The notes below the pieces were generated by a model. The model did not search any database and was not told where the DNA came from. It saw only the letters and a list, made by a program, of their open reading frames with translations. DNA of 64,000 bases from Erodium maritimum (Eukaryota; Streptophyta; Magnoliopsida; Geraniales; Geraniaceae), in NCBI GenBank assembly GCA_963921825.1, contig OY997589.1, forward strand, positions 69,610,523 through 69,674,522, in the 5' to 3' direction. The position numbers and the translations under genes are program-made. Every line of letters starts with the position of its first letter. The first letter of the stretch is position 1. Positions 23,085 through 33,273 of this stretch are shown here, one piece after another.

Positions 23085-23275
23085 CCACCCAAGACACCAA
23101 TTTAAATACACGGGCTCTCAAGGCCACCCAAACTCAACAATAAATAACACGGGCCATCAAGGCCACTCAAACTCCACAATAAATAACACGGGCTCTCAAG
23201 GCCACTCAAACTCAACAATAAATAACACGGGCTCTCAAGGCCACTCAAACTCCACAATAAATAACACGGCAACCT
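23085..23275. repeat. 39-bp tandem repeat in solo LTR, four to five copies
   Basis: Unit contains AATAAATAACACGGGCTCTC then AAGGCCACTCAAACTC. The first copy is diverged. Confidence 0.8.
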
Positions 23276-26214
23276 CCGGCATACTCGATGCCTCCAACAG
23301 TCCTAGAATCACTAATTCACAAACAACCTCCGGGCATGGTCATATGCCTCCAGTAATTCAATTATCGCTAAGTTCTCTGTTCCTACGACACTACTAAGTG
23401 TCACATGTTTTTCTCATAATTACTAAATTCCCGTAACATGCTTTTCTAATAAACGCTACAATCCCGTATCATGATTTTCTAATATTTAAATAAATCTACT
23501 CAACCCACGACACCACGGTGTCACAAGCTATTTGACTATTAACTTTCCCTAGTCAGGGCCGAGATCCGGCTACTTTTCCCTACCTCGTGCGTGTTCTCCC
23601 AAAAGCCAAACCACGAGCTCCGGTGATGATCTCAGTCACTCACCCAGCTTTCCCTTGCCTCGGTCCGTGGCACGATCTAAAGGAACACAATTTAAAGTCA
23701 CTAAACAAATCACAAGAATAAACCGAAAACCATTAAACTCGATGCCCAAACTCAACCCCGACAATGTCGATCACTCCCAAACTTCCCAATTACTCGACAT
23801 TGTCGATAAAGGACTCGTAAAGGCCCGATTCGCCCGACATGGCGAATCTGCCCGGTTTTTGTTAATTGCCTTCCGGGGCTCCGAAAGCCCCCGTTTTCGT
23901 TTCTACGGTCTTAGAATAATTCAAGGAACCCAACGCAGTTGACGGAATCGAATTCCGACTTCTAAGTCAAATAATTAACGTTTAAAGTTTCTAAAACCCG
24001 TTAATTACAACTTCTCCAATTTAATTCCAAATTTTGATTCGATTAAGGATAATTGGTCCGGGGAGCGTTTTAAACCACCCGAACGATAAAACCCGAGCAC
24101 CCGAGCACGTGGGCCACACCCAAACTCCTTGGCCGAGACCCTAGGGTTTAAGGGGAGGCTCGAACACCATGTGGTGGCTGCTGCCCGCTCCGGCCAGCCA
24201 CCTCATGGCCGGCCGGCCACCACCCACGGTGGCCGGAGCTCCTCCCGAGTCTCCGGTCACCGGAAAACGTCATCTCTTCCATCCAAACACCTCCAAAACG
24301 TCTCCAACAATTACCCCAACACCAAACCACCTTAAACTAATAGTTTCACCCAAACCCTAACCTTCCAGAATAATCAAAACGAGAATCGGTTTGGATAATA
24401 CCGTAGAGGAGGATGAGGGGAACGGGATTGCTCTTTGCTTCAAGACGATCCAAGGGCTTTATTCTCCTCAAACCCTAGCTTTCCCTCTCTTCCTTATTCT
24501 TCTTCTTCTCCTTCTCTCTCTAAACTCTCTCTTCTTTTCTAATTTAATCAACTAACTAAAATTCTATTTTTTTTCTTCCTTTAACCCTTAATTTCGGCCA
24601 ACACACCTCCTCCACACCTTTCCCCCCCAAAACTAACACCACCATATAATTGACAAGTGTCTAGGTGGGTCCCACAACTTTTGGAAAATATCTAGTTGGT
24701 ATTTTCCAATCAGTTTTGCGAAAAACGGACGTTTCGGGCCCCGAACGGGCAGTTTTGCCAAGAAATTACAAAACTTAGCGGGCTACAAGGAAACGGCTCA
24801 ACTAAGATCGCTGCGACGACGGCTAAGCTTTTCGGATCCAAAACGGTCCTCGAATGGACCAAAACGTCGCTCGGTTGACTTTTCTAGCGAAAAGTCAACA
24901 TTTTCCAAATTGATCAGAAAGTTGCCCTGAGTCCCCCGGAACTCACTTTGGTCAATAACGGGGTCAACTTAAGTCCGGTATGACACTCGGGGTCATTTTA
25001 GGTTCATTAAGTGTCCGTCTTAAATTTTTTAAATTTTCCTGTTTTTCGCAGGTTTGACTAGCGTTGACCGGGAGTGGTTATTTCATCCATAATTCAGCCC
25101 CGATATTAAACAATATTCCTTCAAAGATAATCTCACTGGCCTACCTTGGACCAAAAACCAAATCTCGGACAACCGATCCAATTTAATTTCTCGAACTAAC
25201 AACGCCCAAGGAATTTGACAAGAATTGTCACTATTCGGTTGGACGTCCAACAAATGCCCGAATGGAGATCGCCGAAGACTACTCAGGTGGACCTCTTCAT
25301 CATTTAACGTCTCAAGTTCTCCCTTGATGAACTTAGAAGTTGCCCCTAAATGACTTTTGACTGAAATCTTGTCGTCAAAATGTTCATTCTCGGCCAAAAC
25401 AGGTTCAAGAGGAGGCACCTCAATTTGTACTAATTCTGCATTTTCTAGGCTTGAGCTAGAACTTTCTCCCTCAAAACTAGGAATTTCTTGTTCGGAGGAA
25501 ATTGACCTAGCACTTTCAACTTCTTCATCAAATGAGTTTGACCTAGGATTTAGGGATGACAAACTTGCCTGGAAGGGTACACACAAGGAATTACACAAAA
25601 CAATTCAGCTGCAAAAATGTAATAACACACATAGAACCACATAGAAGGGGGATATAATTTCCCGACAGAGAACCAGAACCGGTCTCAATTTTTAGACCTA
25701 ACCATCCATTCGGGGATATAATTCCCAGACGTCGAGCTAGGACAGGCTACGACCTATAAATCCCTTAAACCGTATCCAAGCATACCAATCCCCTAAATGC
25801 ATACTTTCAGACCGAAATTAAATGTATCTACACAACAATTAAACCTATCTAAGCATACAAAGGAATGGAAATCAAATGGGTTAGGGATTACTTACCATAT
25901 CAGAGGGTAGCTCGGACAGTACTGAAACTGGTCGGAAACGGAGAAGAACTTCAACTAGAACTTGATCCTCCAAGCTTGGAGCTGACGACGGCGATCGAGA
26001 AGAACGGAGATGAACTGGGCACCAGAAATCAGTTGGGTTTCGTGGGGTTTCGTTTGAGTTCAGGTGAAGAAACGTGAATGATGGAAGAAAAAAAAAGACA
26101 AGGCTGACTGGGATGGATTGGTGGTTTTTTTGCAAAGTGTTGAAAGGGTATAAGGGTGATCTTATATTTTTTAGATACAAAAAGAAAATAAAAATGAAAA
26201 GAAAATAAGTTTGG

Positions 26215-26280
26215 TAAATTACGAGGTCTACTCTCCTAACACTTACAAAAAATAAGGCTCTTTCAGTAAAAAAAAAATCC
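26215..26280 (-). repeat. Right MULE terminal inverted repeat
   Basis: This is the mirror of the left repeat. Next to the end it has an A-run (26266-26277) absent from the left copy, which accounts for most of the length difference. Confidence 0.75.
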
Positions 26281-26290
26281 CAATTTCACC

Positions 26291-27066
26291 TTACAACATT
26301 TTCATACTCTAATTCGAATGAGAAACAGCCAAAAACCCCTTTTCAGCCAAATCCTCAGAGGGATTAAAGACGTTACCTCTCAATGTTTTATTTCCCAATT
26401 GCTCGTGTAGATGTTTACTAGTTCAGTTGGCTTTGGCCCATCAGAATTGAGTTTCTCCCTCCACGATCTTCCTGTGTAAATTTTAGGTTTACCTAGAATC
26501 CAATCACAAACCACCAATAAGTCATACGCTTATTCTCTGACCAGAACGCCGTACCATGCAACAAGAGTTCCAACCTATTCTTTCTAACTAAGAGCAGATT
26601 CGCCGCAACGAGCTTATTTAATGCCAAACCAATGACTTAGATTTCCCGCAGAATTTATTTAGTCCTATTACACTACTGATTGGTACATATTTCCACCTAT
26701 ATAGACCCATTACACTTCCTATTGGTGCACTCGAACGCCATTGACTTTGTGCATTATGAAATCCGCCTCCGACTCAGGAACATAAGCGAATCCAAAGAAT
26801 TTTCCCCCTCGATTCGGCCTCTTGACCATCTCCGCCTTCAACACATTACCCACCGAAGCCAGATAATTCCCCAACCAGGAATCTGGTGAATTAATAGGCA
26901 AATTATAGATAAAGAATTTGCAAGATTTCCCAAAAGAGAAATCGCGATCTTCTTGTCGAACTACCAGAACTGATTCCAAACCTTTCCCTTTATCCTCACG
27001 AGAAATTAAGTTCTGGGCCACTCCTGCCACCACAAAAGGAGCCATGCTTCTCTCACTCATCATCAT
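26291..27066 (-). pseudogene. RRM-type LINE ORF1 copy A, N-terminal half (right of MULE)
   Basis: The frame from 27066 (MMMSERSMAPFVVAG) leads into an RRM at about 26930-26720: KFFIYNLPINS (RNP2 region) and GGKFFGFAYVPES (RNP1 region), then MHKVNGVRV. Between 26719 and 26291 the frames are broken. The C-terminal half lies at 12825-13462, separated by the MULE. RRM plus DUF4283-like ORF1 proteins are known from plant L1-type LINEs, where they bind element RNA. Confidence 0.65.
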
Positions 27067-27282
27067 TCATATCAAAATTTCATCTTCTCTGCTCGTCATG
27101 AAATCGGAGACCACGACGACCCAACGGCTTCTTCTCCGCGAGCGCGAAGGGCCAGGATGGTGAGACTCCGGCCTTCTTCTCCTAGTTGAATTGAGGATAT
27201 CTAAGAACGACTTCCCCAATTTCTTTCACCCTTGTACTCCCAGATCTGGCTCGGACAATATGATTCTAAGTTCGTGTTATTT
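27067..27282. other. Probable LINE 5' leader and flank
   Basis: Upstream of the ORF1 ATG on minus; GC-rich to about 27160, then AT-rich. No further feature seen. Confidence 0.3.
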
Positions 27283-27451
27283 ACGACAATATTATTATTA
27301 TCTCCGTCTATTTACTTTATTTTTGGGGACGGATTGCATGTGGTTTCAAAGCACAATGTGATGACTAGAAGTCTATCCTTGCATACTAAATATTTATACC
27401 TCGTCCTACGTATACAATCTCGTATAATATGGGTAATTTTAGTCTAAGGAG
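27283..27451. repeat. Dispersed AT-rich repeat, copy 1 (about 165 bp)
   Basis: ACGACAATATTATTATTATC, then CATCTATTTACTT-like, GCATGTGGTTTCAAAGCA and TACAATCTC align in order with 29470-29635. The class is unknown; no inverted ends are evident. Confidence 0.55.
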
Positions 27452-27987
27452 GAGTACGACAGTCAAAAATTAAAAATATTATTACATCCAATGAGCGTCA
27501 TATTGGTTGAAATTATAGTATGAAGGGTAATATGGAGAAATCGATGGGTGGACAACATTTCTTCGCTTTCATAAGAAACTGGTTTTGTTCTTGTTCCTCC
27601 ACATAGGTGAGCTGTTCTTAATTTCTTAACTGGTTAACTTTGTGGAGAGATTAGGTATTGCTTGTTGGGTATTTTAGTTATTGGTGCATTTGGGGTTGCC
27701 TTGGGGGGCAAGTTAGGTTGAAATTGATTTGGGGCAAATCATTGAATTGTAACCTTGTTCATTTGGGGGATTCCATCCTCCTTTCTTGGGTTTTACTACT
27801 TAAAACCTATTGAATCTATATATTGCTAGCTTTCCAAAAAAATAAAAATAAATAAGGCTAGTTAAATAACATAGATAACATTAACAATTGAAAGAGGGTA
27901 CTCTTGTAGTCAATGATGTAGACTGCCATGAGATATCGGACGAAATATTCTAAAGCTTCTAGGACAACATTATTTTGTTTTCATAAG
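27452..27987. other. No feature seen
   Basis: AT-rich sequence with no coding frame, repeat or known motif that I can support. Confidence 0.4.
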
Positions 27988-28280
27988 ATGGGTCCTAGCC
28001 CCCCTTGAGGTTTGTTTTGGTGATACTAACTGGGCTTGACCTTTTCCTGCACTTCCCAACTACGCTTGACCTTCCTTTGCGAAAACTAACAATTTCCGTC
28101 TATTGTAACGGATTTCGTTAGGTTTTTGACACGTGTTAGTCACGTGCACAGTAGCATTTTTTTAACGGAATCGTCAAAATGGACGAAAAATGTTAGTTTT
28201 CCTAAAAAAATGGAAAGGTCACAGTTGGGAAGTGCAAGGAAAGGTCAAGTCCAGTTAGGATCGCCAAAACAAACCTTAAG
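27988..28280. repeat. Foldback MITE, copy 1
   Basis: The left arm (CCTTGAGGTTTGTTTTGGTG, CTTGACC, CACTTCCCAACT) is the inverse of the right arm (AGTTGGGAAGTGCAAGG, GGTCAAG, GCCAAAACAAACCTTAAG). The arms are about 100-130 bp around a core with CACGTGCACAGTAGCATTTT. A second copy lies at 62167-62480. The outermost right arm is missing here. Confidence 0.8.
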
Positions 28281-28632
28281 AAACACCAGATGGTGATATA
28301 ATGCATCCTTAACCAATCTCTCCGCCAACTAATTCACCCAAACCCTTTCCAATTAAGCAGAGCTTCTTAAACGGTCCATAGGGATCTAAAACATACCCCT
28401 ATCGGACAAAAAATGATCCCCAATGAACTAAGGGAATTTGATGGAATATGGATCAACACCCTCCTTGATGTCTACAAACTCTTCATCCTTGAAGCATTAA
28501 TCCTCCTTAGAGCTAAGATAATCTAATAATTTCCTTGGAATCTCAACTTTGAGATTACAAAATTGGTCAATCACAAGAGTTCCCGATTATATAGATTTAG
28601 AGCCAACTTTGTGGACGTAACCCTGTGAGAAA
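28281..28632. other. Unassigned
   Basis: Single-copy-looking sequence interrupted by the MITE at 28633-29246 and apparently continuing to about 29400. It might be a retroelement remnant, but no frame or motif supports a call. Confidence 0.3.
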
Positions 28633-29246
28633 GGTTTTAAAAAGAGCTAGGCGCTAGTCGGCAGTGAAGAACCCTAGGCGTTAGGTGGGGACTAGTCGGG
28701 GCCTAGGCAGATTTAATTTTTAAATTTTTTATTATTATTAAATATATATTACCTAAATATAATAAAGAAAATAAAATATAAAATATATTCTTATTATATA
28801 AAAAAACTAGCAAGTATTAAAATATAAAACAAAATATCTTACTAATAATGCTCTCATTTTGAATTTACTCTTATCTTAATTAAAATCTAAATTATAATGA
28901 TAAATTTGTTATTTTTATATAAATTATAACAAAAAAAATACATTCACCATCTTTTTTTGTAACTATAAAAAGGTTTATAAATGTACAATTGTATTTTTCT
29001 TTCGTAATAAAAAAGAGAGAGATAAAACAAACCACCAAAAAACGACACATGTCATATTCTTTTTATCAAGGGAATTCAAGACCATTACACACATTCTGTC
29101 TCTCTCACCCATTCATCTCTTCTTCAAAGGTTTAACCTCACAAACCAGAACCTCAAGTTTTCGACTAGTCAGACAGGGCGACCAGTCGAACATTTTGTTT
29201 TGGAGATATTGGGGCTTAGGCGGAGACTTTTACAACCTTGCCTATG
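28633..29246. repeat. AT-rich non-autonomous DNA transposon (MITE)
   Basis: The left end GGTTTTAAAAAGAGCTAGGCG and right end GGAGACTTTTACAACC are imperfect inverted repeats. Subterminal blocks (GGCGCTAGTCGGCAG, CGACTAGTCAG) resemble a common plant MITE type. The middle is over 80 percent AT by eye and has no gene. Target duplication not resolved. Confidence 0.6.
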
Positions 29247-29469
29247 GATATTGAATGTCTTTTAGTGTCCAAACTTGATTAACCAAAATTCTTATCAAGA
29301 TACTGTGTTCGAGACCACTTAGGTTTCTTATGATCTTGTATCTTTAATATTCTCGGTAAAAACTCCCCTCTTCCGTTTCTTGTTGTAGTTAACGAGAGTT
29401 ACAAGTAAGCCACGTGTATCTCACGTTTATTTTTCGTTTGTTAACTGCTCATGTTGTTATTTTTTCAAA

Positions 29470-29635
29470 TCTTGTTACGACAATAATAATTTATGATCTC
29501 CATCTATTTACTTGGTTATGTGGGTTGAATTACATGTGATTTTAAAGCATAATGTTAGACATAGACGTAGATCAAAGATTATATGTCGTTTTAAGTGTAC
29601 AATCCCATAAACTAAGAGTTATTTTTTCTAACAAA
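29470..29635. repeat. Dispersed AT-rich repeat, copy 2
   Basis: Partner of 27283-27451 in the same orientation (CGACAATAATAATTTATGAT, CATGTGATTTTAAAGCA, TACAATCCCATAA). It overlaps the T-run at the edge of the LINE copy to its right. Confidence 0.5.
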
Positions 29636-29961
29636 AGGTACGAATTTCATTAATCCTTAAAAAGAATCATTACATGTTTGGGATCCCATAAGGTCCCCGA
29701 ACAATAACTTTGAGACAGAGTAATCGTATAATATGGTTTGTAAAAGACATAAGGGCAAACAGAAATTAGACTATGTATCTGACGAAACTGATGAGGACTG
29801 CTCAAGGTGGTGCTTGAACGCTGGTTGATCTCATGGAGATGACTCTTTCTGTTTGGCTGAAAATTGAACCTGACATCATCAGTAACATAGGGACAATCAG
29901 TTATAACCAATGACCCCTCCCTAGTTAGGTCCTTGAAGCCACAGTCGTCTATCATTTTTCT

Positions 29962-31321
29962 AGGGTTAATTTTATCTCGTTACCCTAAAAATTACTGATT
30001 TTTATCTCACTACCCTAACCATTTTTTCTGGCACCTCACTTCCTAGAATGCATTTTTTTTACTCATACATGTCGTCAACTTTCCATCCATTTATGGATAG
30101 AAACACTTAAAAAGTCCATAGTACCTCTCACTAACAATCAAATTTTAAAAATTATGCCATTGGTTTTCAAAATATCTTTTTATTTATTTATTTTTATAAA
30201 AATAAGTTTTTTTATTTTATTAAAATTAAATTTTATTTTAAAATTTTAATTTTGTATTTAAAAAATCTGTTTTTAATTTTTTTTTAAATCTTTTTTTACT
30301 TTTTTTAAAACACTTTTTTTTAAATTCATTTTATATTTTAAAAACCTGTTTTATTTTTTAAAAATAATTTTTATATTATAAATATATAAAATTCAGATTT
30401 TAATATTATAAATCAGTTTTTGTTTTTTAATCAATAATGATCTTTGTCTGTTTTTTTATTCATTAATTTTTAATCTATTACTTAATCCACCTTCCTTTTC
30501 CTTATTCATTATAAAAAAATCCATATTGTTCTGAATTAATCCATCTTCTTCTAGATTACAGCGTACAAAATCCCCCAAATTGTACTATAATCCATTCATA
30601 TCAAAATACACCAATCAAACACTACAAATGAATTGATAGTCAAAATCCCCCAAAAGCTGATTTCAGATCCATACACTCCTTGTTCTTATTGTTAAATATT
30701 GTGTTGGGGAGCGAAGCCAAATCTGCAAACCCAGTCCTCTCGTCGGCATGAGAATGGACAGAAGAATGTATAGCCTCGGGTCGAGATTTGGAACGGACAA
30801 AGACAGTCGGATCTCTAGTTCTCCTCTGGGCTTTGGCGTCTAACTCCTCTCTCAGATCTCACCGTCTCTGCCCCACCACGAGCTCATCGCCGCCGCCCCA
30901 CCATAGTGAGGCCAACGATGAAGCCGGATTTGGATGAAGCTTTTAGGTTTGGCCGAGATTTGGACGGAGACGAAGGTTAGACGAGACGGGGAAGCCGAGG
31001 AGCTCGATGTTGATTGAGTGGAAGGGGTGTACATAGAGAGAGAGGAGAGTTAATGGATATGTGAGGGTAATGGGGAAAGAAGTGGAGATAAGGTTTTGTG
31101 GGGTTAAAAAGGTTGAAGGGTAAACACGGAATTTCAAAAAAAAAAATTAAGGTCATGTGCTATGAACATGACCATTTTTAATCTAAAAATGGATGGAAAA
31201 TGACGATAGGTACTAACGTGAAAAAAAAAAATTCATTCTAGGGTAGTGAGGTGCCACAAAAAATAGTTAGGGTACTGAGATGAAAAAAAAGAATTATTAG
31301 GGTAATGAGATGAAATTAATC
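29962..31321. mobile_element. Long-TIR element (1.36 kb) with gene-like interior
   Basis: Inverted arms of about 150 bp: left GGTTAATTTTATCTCGTTACC..CTGGCACCTCACTTCCTAGA, right (inverted) GATTAATTTCATCTCATTACC..GTGGCACCTCACTACCCTAGA. The flanks CATTTTTCT (29953-29961) and CTTTCTTCT (31322-31330) could be a 9-bp duplication with two mismatches, which would fit a non-autonomous MULE. The interior is AT-rich at 30100-30600, then GC-rich and 5'-UTR/exon-like at 30690-31080, possibly captured host sequence. No transposase. Confidence 0.65.
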
Positions 31322-31331
31322 CTTTCTTCTG

Positions 31332-33044
31332 GCGAGGCTGTTTCCTAGTCCTCGCCTGGTCTTCGCGGAGTTTTCCTGCATTGTCCCTCTTCATTCCAGG
31401 TGTCACAGATGGGACTGGTATCCTAACTTTCACAGGCAGCGGCCTAGTTGGCCACATCCCAAGTAGTGTCCCAGACGGGAAAGACAGCTTCCCAAATGGG
31501 ACAAGTAGGGTCGCAGATGGGGAAGACTCACCAAGCCTCCCATGAACGGCGCCCTAATCGACCCCCGTTGTTCCACCCTTACCTGAGTATTAAGTAGGGT
31601 GTTCGGGATTACAATTGGCCCCCTTCTGCGAGATATTGGAGGCTTTGGTAGAGTATTCGATATCAGTTGCTCGAACCTATGGGGTAGGTTGGTGTATTCC
31701 CCAAGTCTATAGCATGGGCCTTCTGTATCATCTCGGGTTTGTACTCAAGGAAAGAATAGTCAACCCGTGAGATTATTGGCATCTCTAGATCCCGAACCGG
31801 GTGGCCAATCCGGCCACAATTGAAGCAGAATATGGGAAGCCGATCATAGGCAAGGTGATCTGGATTGGCTCCCGAAATTCTTGGAACCTCAGGATCATCT
31901 TCCTGCATAGTGGCCGGTGAAGCTCCATCCAAAATCTGACCCTAACGATCCCGCCTCAATAGAGGCCCCATTGATCGCAGGGCCCATCCACACATCCCCT
32001 AAGGGTCGCCCCGATGACTTCGCTTGTTGACTTTGTTTGAACCAACGATGGTAGACCCCGAACATGCACCCATAACTAAATCCCATTCAGCGTAGGAAGA
32101 TTACGATCTATGGGATTCACAATGTCCCCTAGAAGGAGCGGGTACCCATTGAAGCATCATGGTTCGTTGGCACGAACCCATGCCCGAGATTCCTACCTGA
32201 CGAAGTAAAACCCAAACGTGTTTGGCCCGAGGTCCTTCACCACCAATCTAGACATCGAGCGCCCCCATGAACACGTGAATATTTTAAGCATAAAATTCTT
32301 CTTGGTGGTTTCTAGGGGAGCAGACGGCCAACCATATCGTATTGCTGGCGAGCAATAACAGTGAGGTTTTTCGGAGTGTAGGTCACAACGAATTCCATGG
32401 ATTCTTCCATAAGAAAAGAATAGGCCAACCTGAAGAGTAGCCATGGATGGTCCCGGCTTCCTACATAGCGCGTCATCCCTAGGATTTCTCGGAATATCAG
32501 AGACAGAATTATCCAAGATCAGAGAACACGCCTTCAGAGCCACGTGAAAAGGACCTCCTAGTGGCGGTATTGCCATGCGCTGAGCTGAGGCACTTAAGTT
32601 AGGGTTGGATACTTCGCCTTTAGATTCAAGGCCTTCTAATGGTATCAGATAAAAGGGGCTAGTAAGGAGACATAGGAGATCTTGGGTGTCCGGCCACGCT
32701 TTGGCTTAAATAAACCTTGGATCCCCGAGTAGTCCCCTGGAGAAAACACGGCCAACGCCGAGGATACAATGGGTGTGAATTCCGGGGAAGGAGACGAAGA
32801 TGCAGGGTTGGAGCGTTGGTACGATCGGTGGGGAGGAAACAATGGTGATAACTTTGGGTTTGCGCATCTTCCTCTCTCTCACCGGGCGAACGAAACCTAA
32901 TAGAGGTCGTGAGGGCATGAGTAGAAGCACCGAGGGGACATGGACACCAGATACACCGTGCTCTATTGGTGGAGAGAGCGGCGACGTGGTGAGTGAAGCT
33001 GCAGGATTCACCATCGACAGAAAGGCTAAAACGGCGTATTAGGA
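31332..33044 (-). pseudogene. LINE ORF1-type protein (DUF4283 + knuckle), decayed
   Basis: Minus-strand pieces show a leader rich in Ser/Pro (from about 33040), a DUF4283-like part at 32580-32170 (SWGRSMSRLVVKDLGPNTFG) and a knuckle remnant at about 31830 (FCFNCGRIGHPVRDLE) whose last Cys is replaced by Leu. SRVDYSFLEYKPEM follows, matching SRFDTSLLEFK and SRFDKSLLEYH in other copies. Several frame breaks. Role by family: RNA-binding partner in retrotransposition. Confidence 0.65.
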
Positions 33045-33273
33045 TTAGGGCTAACATTTTAGAGAGCAGAACACACGTAATCGTAAAGAAGCTCCAACCT
33101 TATATGTTTTTTTTTGTTTTGTAAAATAAGATTTATTTTAATGTAAAGAGAGATGTATCAAAAGATATTATTTCATTTGTATGTTAATAAACATAAAAGG
33201 ACCAAATCAGAATTCACAATTTCAACATTTGTATTGCATGTACAACTAACAAGGAAGCTTCAATCAAGAGTTT

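Larger units (their letters stand above)
21849..25085 (-). mobile_element. Solo LTR of a gypsy-type element (3.2 kb) inside the MULE gene
   Basis: The LTR runs from TGTCACGCCCC (21849) to TTATTTCA (25085), i.e. TG...CA ends. It is flanked by TCCAC (21844-21848) and TCCAT (25086-25090), a 5-bp duplication with one mismatch. Removing it joins the DUF1985 frame seamlessly (LNYG then DFPED), which confirms the borders independently. There is no primer site or internal domain, so it arose by LTR-LTR recombination. It contains three tandem arrays, the GGTGAGC..GCTCAC motif at 22121-22140, and telo-box-like AAACCCTAA near 24353. Confidence 0.85.
19080..25898 (-). pseudogene. DUF1985 + Ulp1-type (C48) peptidase gene of the MULE, split by a solo LTR
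   Basis: Ulp1-like proteins cut SUMO-type modifiers; MULE-borne copies have no firmly known role. The ATG at 25896-25898 abuts a donor (GTAAGTAATC). A 327-bp intron (25569-25895) ends in CAG and exon 2 reads ASLSSLNPRS. DUF1985 runs from about 25300 (SPFGHLLDV, GRPVRLSLKEYCLISGLNYG) and is cut by the solo LTR (21849-25085). It resumes DFPEDKVF, then after a frameshift DNLKLFYTYPWGNLSFKYLL (about 21560). A Glu-rich then Lys-rich linker (21050-19900) has an in-frame TAA at 20217-20219. The peptidase domain (about 19740-19080) shows KKDAH and VYDSDT, then a 78-bp intron (19159-19236) and GDSVVFALKHCE. Ser (19149-19151) stands where family members have the nucleophile Cys. Further intron borders are not resolved. 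Confidence 0.8.
13473..26280 (+). mobile_element. Mutator-like element with mudrA, acidic ORF and Ulp1-like gene (12.8 kb)
   Basis: The element is flanked by a perfect 10-bp duplication, CAATTTCACC, at 13463-13472 and 26281-26290, inside a LINE ORF1. Diverged inverted repeats of about 60 bp begin GGACTGATTACTAAAACGACC-like (left) and, on minus, GGATTT..ACTGAAAGAGCC (right), both followed by TTATTTTTTG. It carries a plus-strand mudrA-type transposase (14457-16888), a minus-strand acidic ORF (17566-18186) and a minus-strand gene combining DUF1985 and an Ulp1-type C48 peptidase domain (19080-25898). That gene set resembles Ulp1-bearing MULEs (Kaonashi/KI type). Without the nested solo LTR it was about 9.6 kb. 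Both large genes are broken. Confidence 0.88.
29627..33080 (-). mobile_element. ORF1-only LINE, copy split by a long-TIR element
   Basis: The left part (29627-29961) matches the 3' ends of the family; the right part (31322-33080) holds ORF1 and the 5' leader. Minus-strand coding passes from GAGGACTAGGAAACAGCC-type sequence (about 31350) across the insert to FKDLTREGSLVITD (about 29930). That corresponds to the conserved EGSLVDALP block of the copy at 33274-35466. No ORF2 is present. Flanking duplications were not found, so both ends are approximate. Confidence 0.6.
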
